A stretch of DNA of 63,242 bases. Source: a virus. How positions within the stretch are numbered: the first letter of the stretch is position 1; every line of letters begins with the position of its first letter. The position numbers were made by a program, and so were the translations under genes. Location of the stretch: positions 1 through 63,242 of IMG/VR virus record IMGVR_UViG_3300032294_001820. One strand, 5' to 3'. Under the pieces are notes generated by a model. It was given only the letters and a program-made list of their open reading frames with translations, was not told the DNA's origin and did not search any database. Below are positions 50,469 to 58,346 of the stretch, piece by piece.

Positions 50469-50968
50469 ACTATCACCCCCATGCTTTCCTTAATTCCTTC
50501 CGAAATCGTCTGGTTGACTACGGGGTAAGTGAGTTCGTGGATGTCGAATTGATTATTATTCGCTATAAACCTAATTAACATTTTTCTTCTCGGTCTTTCC
50601 CAATTAACTTTTTTTAGTTCATTGTAGAGATTATCCATAGCGTAATACATACCACGATTAAACAACATTTCCAACATAGCCCATGGTCTTACATCGTATA
50701 GTTCAAACCTATTTACATCGTCCCTATCTTTCAGTTCCCAATCTTTCCGCCAATCAAGTGAATCATGGTTAAAATTATGCTGAACGGTCTTGACATTATT
50801 ATCCCGGTCAAACTGAACCAAGCACGGCTTACCGCCCGATTCGATTTGGAAATTCTTTAGTTGGTCGTAATTATCGAACTGGCAATACAAGGTCTGGCCG
50901 TTCGGTAAAATAGCCTCGGCAAGTGCTGGGCAGTCTTGGGGCGTTTCGTGAAGTTTGGTCATAATCAT
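50465..50968 (-). CDS. Hypothetical protein, 167 aa
   Basis: It begins MIMTKLHETPQDCPALAEA, right after the previous stop, and has a mixed alpha/beta body with YDVRPWAMLEMLFNRGMY. No family is recognised. An ATG at residue 3 is an alternative start. Confidence 0.5.
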   Translation of the reverse strand: MIMTKLHETPQDCPALAEAILPNGQTLYCQFDNYDQLKNFQIESGGKPCLVQFDRDNNVKTVQHNFNHDSLDWRKDWELKDRDDVNRFELYDVRPWAMLEMLFNRGMYYAMDNLYNELKKVNWERPRRKMLIRFIANNNQFDIHELTYPVVNQTISEGIKESMGVIV

Positions 50969-51397
50969 TTATACGGTTTTAGGTTCATTTTGTTTCACCA
51001 AGGTAGCCAACATTTTCAGAGCGTCTTTATCCCCGATTGAAATTAATCCGCTGAAATCGTCTCTGTGATGCATTACCGTAGTGTGGTCAATATACCCGAG
51101 CATATTGGCTGTGTCTTTCAGGCTCAAGTTATTCAACTCAGTTAGGTAGTAACACAATGCTTTTCGAATGTTTATAATTTTCCTCAGCCTACATTTTGAC
51201 CGGATGGATTCTGGAGTGAATCCGTAATATTTAAGCCATTCAGAAAGGTCTTCAATCTTTTGAATTTTCCGCTTCGATATGTCGGGAGCAAGTGCTTGCA
51301 ATCGTCTGCGTTGTTCCTCGTATATCATATCGCTCAATGCTTGGCTGACTGCTTGCTGTCCGCATAACTTTACGGCTCGGTGGTATGCGTTGCTCAT
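50969..51397 (-). CDS. DnaA domain IV-like DNA-binding protein
   Basis: This 142-aa protein has at its C-terminal half (about 85-130) KCRLRKIINIRKALCYYLTELNNLSLKD, then LGYIDHTTVMHHRDDF. This resembles the DnaA domain IV box: basic helix, then a DHTTV DNA-contact loop. It may bind DnaA-box-like sites at the origin. The N-terminal half is a helical region with no AAA+ motor. Confidence 0.65.
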   Translation of the reverse strand: MSNAYHRAVKLCGQQAVSQALSDMIYEEQRRRLQALAPDISKRKIQKIEDLSEWLKYYGFTPESIRSKCRLRKIINIRKALCYYLTELNNLSLKDTANMLGYIDHTTVMHHRDDFSGLISIGDKDALKMLATLVKQNEPKTV

Positions 51398-51666
51398 ATC
51401 TCAAACACCTTAACAGCCTCAACCAAACTCAAATCTACCTTATCCAAGCCATGACAAATAGTGCTGGGATGTTGGTTGTAAATCGCACCTATCTCTTCAC
51501 AGGTCAATCCTTTTCGCCTGAGATTCCACGCAATCGCTCGTCTGATTGCAACTATCTCTCGGTATTGGATACCGCTCAGGATTAATTCTTTCGTTACTGG
51601 CATCCATGTGTCGGTAAGCCTATTTTGCTTATCTCGCAGTCGGTATTTTAATTGGTTCTCGTTCAT
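51394..51666 (-). CDS. DnaA domain IV-like small protein
   Basis: A 90-aa protein with YREIVAIRRAIAWNLRRKGLTCEEIGAIYNQHPSTICHGL near the middle, again a DnaA-domain-IV pattern (two helices, then an H-P-S-T-I contact loop). It is next to the 142-aa protein with a similar domain, so the pair may act together. It is coupled by ATGA overlap on both sides. Confidence 0.6.
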   Translation of the reverse strand: MNENQLKYRLRDKQNRLTDTWMPVTKELILSGIQYREIVAIRRAIAWNLRRKGLTCEEIGAIYNQHPSTICHGLDKVDLSLVEAVKVFEI

Positions 51667-51857
51667 TTTATAGTTATCGTTATTTCCAAAATCTTAACTA
51701 TTTCCATCAGCCTCGGAACGCTCAAAGTCGTTATTTGTCGTTCCATTCTGGTGTACTGCTGTTTGGTCATGTGAAGTTTGTCTGCCATTTCATTTTGACT
51801 TAAACCGATTAATTTCCGAGTGGTTCGGATTTTGTGAATTAGTTCGGGGTAGGTCAT
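51663..51857 (-). CDS. XRE-family HTH regulator, 64 aa
   Basis: The full protein is one helix-turn-helix (LIGLSQNEMADKLHMTKQQYTRMERQ), an XRE-type repressor pattern. It probably controls the early replication genes and could be an immunity or lysis-timing factor, but no operator was seen. Confidence 0.75.
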   Translation of the reverse strand: MTYPELIHKIRTTRKLIGLSQNEMADKLHMTKQQYTRMERQITTLSVPRLMEIVKILEITITIK

Positions 51858-52054
51858 ATTCCATCCTCCATTTTAGATTTCCGTTCCTCGTCACCTCGGC
51901 TGTTGGCATCCCACCACGCCATGGTTTCAATGTCCATTGTTTCTTCTGGAATGTCGTGGTGCGGGCATCTGCCTTTTTCTTCACAGCACCCAACTACATT
52001 ACAGCAGTTACCATCGCATTCACCGTTTAAGCATTTTACTTCATTAGTTTCCAT
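51854..52054 (-). CDS. Cys-rich small protein, 66 aa
   Basis: This 66-aa protein contains CLNGECDGNCCNVVGCCEEKGRCPHH, a dense Cys cluster that may bind zinc or form disulphides, followed by an acidic tail. No family is recognised. It overlaps its upstream gene by 11 bases. Confidence 0.5.
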   Translation of the reverse strand: METNEVKCLNGECDGNCCNVVGCCEEKGRCPHHDIPEETMDIETMAWWDANSRGDEERKSKMEDGI

Positions 52055-52325
52055 CCTTAATCTCCTTTCCTATTGTGATAACAATGTACTCCGAGTGAAT
52101 CTTACGCTTAACCTGGGTCTTCTTGCACTCAATGATCCAATCATACTTATGCCTCAATTCATAAACCCTTGCACCAAGTCGGTAAATTCCAAGTTCCTTC
52201 AAAGCTTGCATAGGATTAATCTTCTTATGCACCCGAAGGTAACTCGCAAGTCTTTGAACGCCTATATTATCCTCATTAGAGTAGGTGTTTACATCTGCTT
52301 GCATTTGCGTGTATCCTGTTTCCAT
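52044..52325 (-). CDS. HTH-like protein (HTH_39-like), 93 aa
   Basis: The central part (NPMQALKELGIYRLGARVYELRHKYDWII) resembles a helix-turn-helix domain (HTH_39-like) seen in many phage small proteins. It heads the small-gene operon that runs to 49903. A 98-base gap with a small hairpin (CCGACCAATGCTCGG) precedes the RecT gene downstream. Confidence 0.55.
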   Translation of the reverse strand: METGYTQMQADVNTYSNEDNIGVQRLASYLRVHKKINPMQALKELGIYRLGARVYELRHKYDWIIECKKTQVKRKIHSEYIVITIGKEIKDGN

Positions 52326-52423
52326 GTGATTTAATTGGTTTTAATTGATTAAACTTATTTTCTCCTCCTCCGACCAATGCTCGGATGAACCTAATCACCC
52401 GAAGCACGGTCCTATTTGGAGTA

Positions 52424-53236
52424 TTAATTGTCTGGAGTAATATCTAACGGAAGTTCTCCATTGTTTGTTTCAGGTTGTTCTTGTTGCTGAACAAACAACT
52501 CATTCAAATTAGGCTTCTCAACAATGAACTGCTGATTATCCAAGTCAATTACATTGCTAATCTGCTCAGACTTCGGCAAATACTTGTAGTGCCTCTTAAT
52601 TACGGTTTTCTTCCGCATTTCATCAGCCCAATTACTTTCCTGCCAAGGACTATATTGAGAGTTTGCACCATCACTTTTACTTTTAATCTTCTCTAACTCC
52701 CATCCAGGCATAAACTCATAATCAAGGCTTCCATCTGCTAATGTAGCACAGGAATATGCCCCAATTACTTTCCTTGCCATGTGTTCCTTCTCGGTTTCAG
52801 CATATCTTTGCTCATGTACTACGACCATTCTCGTACTTGCATTGTACTCAAATTGTTCATCGTCATAAACAACTACTGCTGATACCTTCTTTACGCTTCC
52901 TGAATCAGTAAGAATCTTTGTCAAACCCATATAAGAAGGGTCAAGTACGGCTTTCCCTTTGCGTGGGATAAGATATGCCAACTTCATTGCAGGATTCAAT
53001 GTAAGCCCTGTAAATGCGATATTCTCAACAGCACTACGAATGCTCACTAAATCAACATTCTGCCACCCTTTAGGATTGTTCTGAATAATTTGCAAGGCAA
53101 AGTTAGCCTCCTTGACAAATGTTTCCTGTGGCATTACGGATAGGAACCTCGCTTTTGCTGCTGCGATAGCCTCTGAAGGGGTAGTGATTTTTGCAGGTTT
53201 ATTTTCCTGCTTCTGAATTGCGTTTGTTTCTGACAT
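52424..53236 (-). CDS. recT: RecT-family single-strand annealing protein
   Basis: This 270-aa protein has the RecT pattern: QIIQNNPKGWQNVDLVSIRSAVENIAFTGLTLNPAMKLAYLIPRKGKAVLDPSYMGL, then EFMPGWELEKIK and YKYLPK. It anneals single strands during recombination and replication, working with the adjacent exonuclease. A disordered acidic tail ends the protein. It is 16 bases after the exonuclease gene. Confidence 0.9.
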   Translation of the reverse strand: MSETNAIQKQENKPAKITTPSEAIAAAKARFLSVMPQETFVKEANFALQIIQNNPKGWQNVDLVSIRSAVENIAFTGLTLNPAMKLAYLIPRKGKAVLDPSYMGLTKILTDSGSVKKVSAVVVYDDEQFEYNASTRMVVVHEQRYAETEKEHMARKVIGAYSCATLADGSLDYEFMPGWELEKIKSKSDGANSQYSPWQESNWADEMRKKTVIKRHYKYLPKSEQISNVIDLDNQQFIVEKPNLNELFVQQQEQPETNNGELPLDITPDN

Positions 53237-53251
53237 GATTATTGGTTTAAA

Positions 53252-54130
53252 TTAAAGTTCTACTAATCCAAATTCGTTTGTGGCAAAGTATTCTACTCCT
53301 GGCCATTTAACACCCTCCATCCAAGGTTCTCCAAACTTATCAAGGCAATCACGATAAATCTGCTTCGCACGAGTGTAAATAGTCTTTCCTGCACTAACAG
53401 AATAATCCTGCCAAACAGAGTTAAATTCACCTGGAGATTGTGGCACCAAGAAAAATCCGTTCTGTTGGCTTTCTTTATGACATCCAATTACGATATGATA
53501 CTTGGTTTCGATACCCATTGTTACCTCTACGGCTTCGGTATAAACTGCTAATTGAGCATGAATAAGCCTATCTCTGTGCTTAATGTAGGTTTTCATACTT
53601 TCAATATCAATGTCGGGTAGTTTCTTTAAGTCGCCTATTACAGCAAATCCTGAAACAACTTTGAACAAATCCACTTTGCCTTTCATGGGAATATTGTACT
53701 CAGTGTCTATCCAATGAAATTCCTTCTCTACTTCGGCATCGCTGAATAGTTGCTGATAGATTGGAGATTTACGAACATTTCCTGCGGTACTCATAATTTC
53801 ATCCCAATCTTCTTGTTTGATAATTGGAGTTACTTTATCGAGTTCGCATTGATTTAGAAATTCATCCCGGATGCCTTTGTTTACTGCGGATCGAAATTCA
53901 ATCTTACCTTCTTTGTTGCGTTCAAGCCTTGTGTCTGCAAGTAGTCTGAATCTATTAAAGATTTCAGTTTGTTCCATTGTTGCTGTATGGATAAACTGCC
54001 CGTGGTTCATTGCTTCTGTGGTTTCGATGCCATTAAGCAGGTAGTATTGGTAGTGTGCAGGACTTTTCAGAATATGCTTTATTCCTGAACTGCTGAAACG
54101 GGTTTTGTCTGAGTAATATATTTGGCTCAT
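53252..54130 (-). CDS. PDDEXK-type exonuclease (RecE/DUF3799-like)
   Basis: A 292-aa nuclease. The start region (SSSGIKHILKSPAHYQYY) and MNHGQFIHTATME are typical of RecE/DUF3799 exonucleases. The catalytic core shows D154 in GKVDLF and D167-x-K169 in IGDLKK. It degrades one strand and supplies RecT with single strands. It lies 9 bases after the coiled-coil gene and 15 bases before recT. Confidence 0.8.
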   Translation of the reverse strand: MSQIYYSDKTRFSSSGIKHILKSPAHYQYYLLNGIETTEAMNHGQFIHTATMEQTEIFNRFRLLADTRLERNKEGKIEFRSAVNKGIRDEFLNQCELDKVTPIIKQEDWDEIMSTAGNVRKSPIYQQLFSDAEVEKEFHWIDTEYNIPMKGKVDLFKVVSGFAVIGDLKKLPDIDIESMKTYIKHRDRLIHAQLAVYTEAVEVTMGIETKYHIVIGCHKESQQNGFFLVPQSPGEFNSVWQDYSVSAGKTIYTRAKQIYRDCLDKFGEPWMEGVKWPGVEYFATNEFGLVEL

Positions 54131-54138
54131 GGGTCAAT

Positions 54139-55311
54139 TTACTTAGTTGACTTTGCCCAATTTTTAAACGCTTCGAACTTAGCATTGATTTCCTGAACTC
54201 TTGCTTGTCCCTTTGCGGTATATCCTCCTCCGGGAATTGCTGGGAGTTCAAAAGATTCAATCCAAGTCAGGATTCGTTGCTTTTCTCCCTGTGAGGCAAT
54301 TGCTTCGGCTTCTGCAAGTCTATCAGCCTCCTCTTTGGATTTGGCTTCCATAAGGGCTTGTTCTGCTTTCTTCAATGCGTAAAGTTGGTCAATTGCTTTT
54401 TGAGTTGCTTCTTGTTCCGCTTTGAGTTTAGCATCTGCCTCGGCTTTCAACTTAGCCTGAGCCTCCTCATTTTCCTTACGGAGTTTTTCGGCTTTGGCAT
54501 CGGCTTCGTCCTGAATACGCTTCTTTTCGGCTTCGGCTAATCTTTGCTTCTCCTCAGCCTCCTTTTGAAGCCTTTCATTTTCGGCTTTGATTTGGGCTTG
54601 TTGGGCATCATAAGCATCCTTTTTGGACTTGGATTCAACGCCTAATTTGACAAAATCCTCCTCAGTGATTTCCCCGAAATAGTGGCTATCAAACTCCGGG
54701 ATAAAATCAGCATACCGGGATAACCGAGATTTCCGGTCATTATGTAAGGTATCCTTGCGTTGCTTTTCTTCCGCTTCTTTACGGGCTATTTCATCCTGCT
54801 CATATTTTGCCTTAACGCCTCCAAGGTACATTTCGAATTGGTCTTGCAACATCTGACCTAATCCCGGTATTTCTACCTGATTGTATTCAGCCAATAATGC
54901 AGACCTTTCAACTCTTCGTTTCTCAATCTGTTCTGCCTCCCATCTTTCAGCAAACTTCTCCTTTTCTTCGAGTTTGGTTTCGAGGTTCTTGAAAACGGCT
55001 TCCATAATTTGACCACTACGCAACCAAAGTTTATCCTCTAAGACATCATCTGCCATTCGGGATTTAACAATTTCTCGTTGGTTTTTAACAAGTTTTTCAG
55101 CCTCCAATCGAATGTTCTTTAACTGCAAACGACCTGTTTTCGCCAATGCCATTTTATCTGTTTGGCTTGGGTCGGTGATGACAATGGTTTCTACCTGTGA
55201 TTTCCATTCGTCTGCTTTGGCAAAAAATGGTTGAAGAATACCACTGACAATATTCTTCTTTTCTTCGGCAAGACTAAACTCCTGCAATACTTGTACTAAT
55301 TCTGTTGACAT
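54139..55311 (-). CDS. DUF1351-like coiled-coil protein
   Basis: A 390-aa protein with a long coiled coil (about 100-315) rich in Ala, Glu, Lys and Arg. The N-terminal part (SLAEEKKNIVSGILQPF … LVKNQREIV) matches the general look of DUF1351 proteins that accompany RecT and exonuclease genes. Its function is not known. It probably works in the same recombination operon. Confidence 0.6.
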   Translation of the reverse strand: MSTELVQVLQEFSLAEEKKNIVSGILQPFFAKADEWKSQVETIVITDPSQTDKMALAKTGRLQLKNIRLEAEKLVKNQREIVKSRMADDVLEDKLWLRSGQIMEAVFKNLETKLEEKEKFAERWEAEQIEKRRVERSALLAEYNQVEIPGLGQMLQDQFEMYLGGVKAKYEQDEIARKEAEEKQRKDTLHNDRKSRLSRYADFIPEFDSHYFGEITEEDFVKLGVESKSKKDAYDAQQAQIKAENERLQKEAEEKQRLAEAEKKRIQDEADAKAEKLRKENEEAQAKLKAEADAKLKAEQEATQKAIDQLYALKKAEQALMEAKSKEEADRLAEAEAIASQGEKQRILTWIESFELPAIPGGGYTAKGQARVQEINAKFEAFKNWAKSTK

Positions 55312-55367
55312 AATTTAATTGATTTAATTACTTGTCCTTATACGCAAAACAGATACTTGGGGTTACA

Positions 55368-55922
55368 TTAAACCCTCCCGGACAACATACTTAAAGCCCT
55401 GCTGAAATCTGCTGTCTTAAGACCGGCATAAAATACCGCTACCGCATCTGCTTTGTGTTCCTCCGTTGTTACCTGGGGCTTACCGGTTTTATCAAGTTTC
55501 CATTCAAGTTCAGGGTGCCGGTCAAATGCCCATGCAATCATATCAGCCTTACTTGCGGTCTTACTGCCTACTGTGGCTTTCTTTACCTCAATAGGAGTTA
55601 CCTCGATAGGGTTAGGTGTTAGGGTTGCTAACAAGAAGCAAGATACCCCATAAGACTTCATTCCGGAAGCACTTTGGCTACCACTTGGGGTTTCAGCAAA
55701 TATCAAATCCGGTTGGTGGATTTTAATATAATACTGCGTTGGTTCATATAATTCCCTACATCTTCCGATTAGGTCTGAACTTGCTCGAACTTGTTTAGAC
55801 TTGGTTTTCTCGGTATTCAGAGTTGTACTCCAAATCACTTTTGCGTCCATTGTCGCTACATCGAGTTCAAATAAAACCAATGCTGTGTGGCTCATACTTG
55901 GGTCAATACTTAGTATTTTCAT
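55368..55922 (-). CDS. RuvC-like Holliday junction resolvase
   Basis: A 184-aa RNase H-fold protein. It has SIDPSMSHTAL (D7), FAETPSGSQS (E77), VKKATVGSKTASK and EEHKADAVAVFYA (H156, D159), the acidic pattern of RuvC-type resolvases. It probably resolves branched phage DNA before packaging. It overlaps the methyltransferase gene by 20 bases. Confidence 0.75.
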   Translation of the reverse strand: MKILSIDPSMSHTALVLFELDVATMDAKVIWSTTLNTEKTKSKQVRASSDLIGRCRELYEPTQYYIKIHQPDLIFAETPSGSQSASGMKSYGVSCFLLATLTPNPIEVTPIEVKKATVGSKTASKADMIAWAFDRHPELEWKLDKTGKPQVTTEEHKADAVAVFYAGLKTADFSRALSMLSGRV

Positions 55923-57165
55923 AATGATTCTGTATTGCTTTCATAACTTGTAAAACTACTTGGGGCACTATGGCATTTCCGGCACATTTGATGGCTTCTT
56001 TCCGGAGCCAGTTGGCTTCTTTTCGGAGGTACGCTTCAATGTTTTCAGGCGTTTCTCCAGCCTCTCCAAGAGTGGTTCGGATATGTCGCACCAGTTCTTC
56101 GGAAAGCCCATCATATCCAGAGTGAAAAGGTGACTGAGATGGCCAGTTTCCCCAGTAGTTACCTGAATGTAGTTTGGCAACTGGTCTATGTGGATTACCC
56201 GATTCGGGTCTTTCGATAGGTGTTCCGGGCTGTTCGCTCCCTTGATGTCCCGGGTTGCCGGGGTGGGAATTAGTCCTGCCACCAGCATATCCCCAAGTCT
56301 TGCCTGTCCCTCCACTCCATTGTTGCTCTGAACCCTCGGAGAATTTGCTTTCATTACTACCGGACGAGCCACATCTATTGATTCCGATTTCGTTGGGGTG
56401 GGCAGTAACCCCTGCATCCTCTCCATCAGGATTCCATTCATGGCTTCCTGTGCCAAGTTCCCCGAACTCCCCGAAACTCCCTTGCTGTTCATATTCTCCA
56501 TCAGGGCATCCTGAGCTCCCGGAGTTTTGAGAAGTCCCTGTACCTGCGTTGCAAGATTCGGCATTTTCGTGCCATTCGGATATTTCTCCATTCGCTTTTG
56601 GAATTGATCCAAATCCTGAACCTCTTCGCACCTCGTTGGAGTAAGCAACAATCCAGACTCTATCCCGGCGGTGCGGTGCACCTGTGGCACAAGCTGGAAG
56701 TACAAACGCCTGGACTTCGTAGCCTTCGCTTTCCAAGTCAAGGCACACCTGTTCGAATACCACTCCCCCTTCAATACTAAGTAATCCAGGCACATTCTCC
56801 CCAATAATGTAGTCCGGACGGATTTCTTTGATAAGTCTAAACATTTCTGGCCAGAGATGTCGAGAATCTTCTGAGCCCTCTCTTGCACCTGCAACTGAGA
56901 ACGGTTGACATGGTTAATGGAACCCACCGGTTGCGATAATTCCGCAAGTTGCCCAGTGGGTTCCAAATCGTTTAGAAAGTTCAGTGTTAATTGTGTCATA
57001 ATTTAGTGTATGAATATCTCCGTGATGATAAGCGTTTGGAAATCTTTTCTTTAATACTGCTTGAGGAAATGGTTCAATCTCACAGGTAACACCTGTTTCC
57101 CATCCCATTTCTTTTGCTGCAATAGAAAAACCTCCAATACCCTCAAATATACCTATATGAATCAT
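55903..57165 (-). pseudogene. C5 cytosine methyltransferase interrupted by an in-frame ochre codon
   Basis: The frame opens at 57165 with motif I (GIFEGIGGFSIAAKEMGW) and reads to GIIATGGFH, then TAA at 56914-56916, then continues in the same frame with PCQPFSVAG (56896-56913 holds PCQPFS), ENVPGL, RRDRVWIVA and a C-terminal GNAIVPQVVLQVMKA. Without the stop the protein would be 420 codons long. Homologues normally read GGFPCQPFS with no residues between F and P, so six bases (CATTAA) look inserted. It may be a broken gene, a split gene, a readthrough case or a strain variant. The start overlaps the HNH stop. Confidence 0.8.
55968..56999 (-). CDS. Long overlapping frame within the C5 methyltransferase region
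   Basis: A 343-codon uninterrupted frame (MTQLTLNFLNDLEPTG onward), shifted by one base from the methyltransferase. It repeats LLxTPT-type motifs (GLLLTPTRCEE, GLLKTPGAQD, GLLPTPTKSES, GLIPTPATRD) and ends with LDMMGFPKNWCD and GKKPSNVPEMP. These resemble, from memory, proteins often annotated near phage and Bacteroides C5 methyltransferases. It may be a real overprinted gene or a by-product of a conserved nucleotide layout. I cannot decide without alignment. Confidence 0.4.
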   Translation of the reverse strand: MTQLTLNFLNDLEPTGQLAELSQPVGSINHVNRSQLQVQERAQKILDISGQKCLDLSKKSVRTTLLGRMCLDYLVLKGEWYSNRCALTWKAKATKSRRLYFQLVPQVHRTAGIESGLLLTPTRCEEVQDLDQFQKRMEKYPNGTKMPNLATQVQGLLKTPGAQDALMENMNSKGVSGSSGNLAQEAMNGILMERMQGLLPTPTKSESIDVARPVVMKANSPRVQSNNGVEGQARLGDMLVAGLIPTPATRDIKGANSPEHLSKDPNRVIHIDQLPNYIQVTTGETGHLSHLFTLDMMGFPKNWCDISEPLLERLEKRLKTLKRTSEKKPTGSGKKPSNVPEMP

Positions 57166-57596
57166 ATATCAATTTGATTAATTGCTGTATTGTTTTTATG
57201 CCACTCATGATGGCATTTTTGGCACAACCACATTACCTCAAGTGGTTTGCTGTAATCGCAATGGTGAGCCTGAATTCCACTACGACCATCAGAAAATACT
57301 TTGGTTAAGTTACATGATTCGCATTTGTTTGGGTTTATAAGAACTCCCCTTTTTATCGCTTTTTCAACAATATGTTGAACCCTTTTCTTTTTGGAATTAT
57401 CTGTTGCTGAAGACCTATAAAATGTATTTTCTTGACCAAACTTTATATTATCTCTGAAAAGGCATCCTCTTCTTTTTAGAATAATATGCATAGCCTGCCT
57501 TGTAATACCGTAATATATAGCACAATCACTTATGCTCATGCCAGAATTATACAACTCAACAGCATTGTCGTATTTTTTACTTTTTAATCTGCCCAT
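57162..57596 (-). CDS. HNH endonuclease with N-terminal HTH
   Basis: A 144-aa protein. Residues about 17-42 form an HTH-like arm (SISDCAIYYGITRQAM). The HNH core follows: C92-x2-C95, H111/H112 in QAHHCDY, and C125-x2-C128 with HHEWH. Such enzymes can be homing endonucleases. It lies directly upstream of the interrupted methyltransferase and overlaps it by four bases. It has its own promoter, with the ATG only 5 bases past the -7 element. Confidence 0.75.
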   Translation of the reverse strand: MGRLKSKKYDNAVELYNSGMSISDCAIYYGITRQAMHIILKRRGCLFRDNIKFGQENTFYRSSATDNSKKKRVQHIVEKAIKRGVLINPNKCESCNLTKVFSDGRSGIQAHHCDYSKPLEVMWLCQKCHHEWHKNNTAINQIDI

Positions 57597-57600
57597 GCCA

Positions 57601-57631
57601 CAAAGTTAATATAAAGTTGTCAGTATGCAAA
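57601..57631 (-). promoter_or_regulatory. Promoter for the HNH gene
   Basis: On the minus strand, TTTG (57628-57631) is followed by 19 bases and TAACTTTG (57601-57608). The start codon is at 57596, so the transcript would be leaderless or nearly so. Confidence 0.65.
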
Positions 57632-57654
57632 CCTTATTTATATTATTTGCATAC
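57623..57654. promoter_or_regulatory. 9-bp inverted repeat over the HNH promoter (operator candidate)
   Basis: GTATGCAAA (57623-57631) and TTTGCATAC (57646-57654) form a perfect inverted repeat with a 14-base centre that overlaps the -33 element. A repressor binding here could limit HNH expression. Confidence 0.5.
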
Positions 57655-57942
57655 CTATTTACTCCCAATTATCTTCTCTACATCAAAACATTTATCATTA
57701 TCAACGAGGAATCTAAACTCCTCAAAGGTCAGTAAGTTTGGCTCATGGTTAAGTCCGTAATTAGGACTACTTATGCGATACCCACGACTTACGCTTACAT
57801 AGTGCTTTCCTGCTTTTAATTCAGCCTGAATACCGAAGCAATCAAGGAAGAACTTGTGTTGGTCATGGTTATTTATTGCCACCACAATAGGCATTTCTGA
57901 ATCCCGAAAGTAGGATAATATTGTCGCTGATGGGTTAGTCAT
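57655..57942 (-). CDS. Hypothetical protein, 95 aa
   Basis: It begins MTNPSATILSYFRDSEMPIVV and is mixed alpha/beta with a C-terminal helix (DVEKIIGSK). It is coupled by ATGA overlap to the 135-aa gene. No family is recognised. Confidence 0.5.
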   Translation of the reverse strand: MTNPSATILSYFRDSEMPIVVAINNHDQHKFFLDCFGIQAELKAGKHYVSVSRGYRISSPNYGLNHEPNLLTFEEFRFLVDNDKCFDVEKIIGSK

Positions 57943-58346
57943 GGTCTTGGAATAATAAATTCAGCGTCATAAATCCTAATTACCTCTTTAATGTATTCTT
58001 TGGCAACATATCTGTTTTTTGCAGTGTGGTAGTTATCATTGTAAAAATAACAAATATGTACTTCTGCTTTTGCATTATGAAATGCTTTTACTCTATACTG
58101 ATTCCTTGGATTAAACCTCGCATAAAAGTGTCTGCATTGTTCATTGTCCAATCTAAATCCGTAGCATTTCTGAACATGGTCGAAAAACTGCTCTCTTTGA
58201 CTATCATTCATTCTGTGATAATGCCTTTCAGAGAAATCATCAAAACACATTGAACGGGCAATAGGTCTTTCAGGAATAACCGATTCCGCTAAAAACATAA
58301 GTTCAAAAAAGTCAATTACAAATCCTTCGCTATTACTCATACTCAT
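57939..58346 (-). CDS. Hypothetical protein, 135 aa
   Basis: It starts MSMSNSEGFVIDFFELMF, has an alternative ATG at residue 3, and carries a central segment with HYHRMNDSQREQFFDHVQKCYGFRLD, a helical DNA- or RNA-binding look. Its start overlaps the previous stop. No family is recognised. Confidence 0.5.
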   Translation of the reverse strand: MSMSNSEGFVIDFFELMFLAESVIPERPIARSMCFDDFSERHYHRMNDSQREQFFDHVQKCYGFRLDNEQCRHFYARFNPRNQYRVKAFHNAKAEVHICYFYNDNYHTAKNRYVAKEYIKEVIRIYDAEFIIPRP

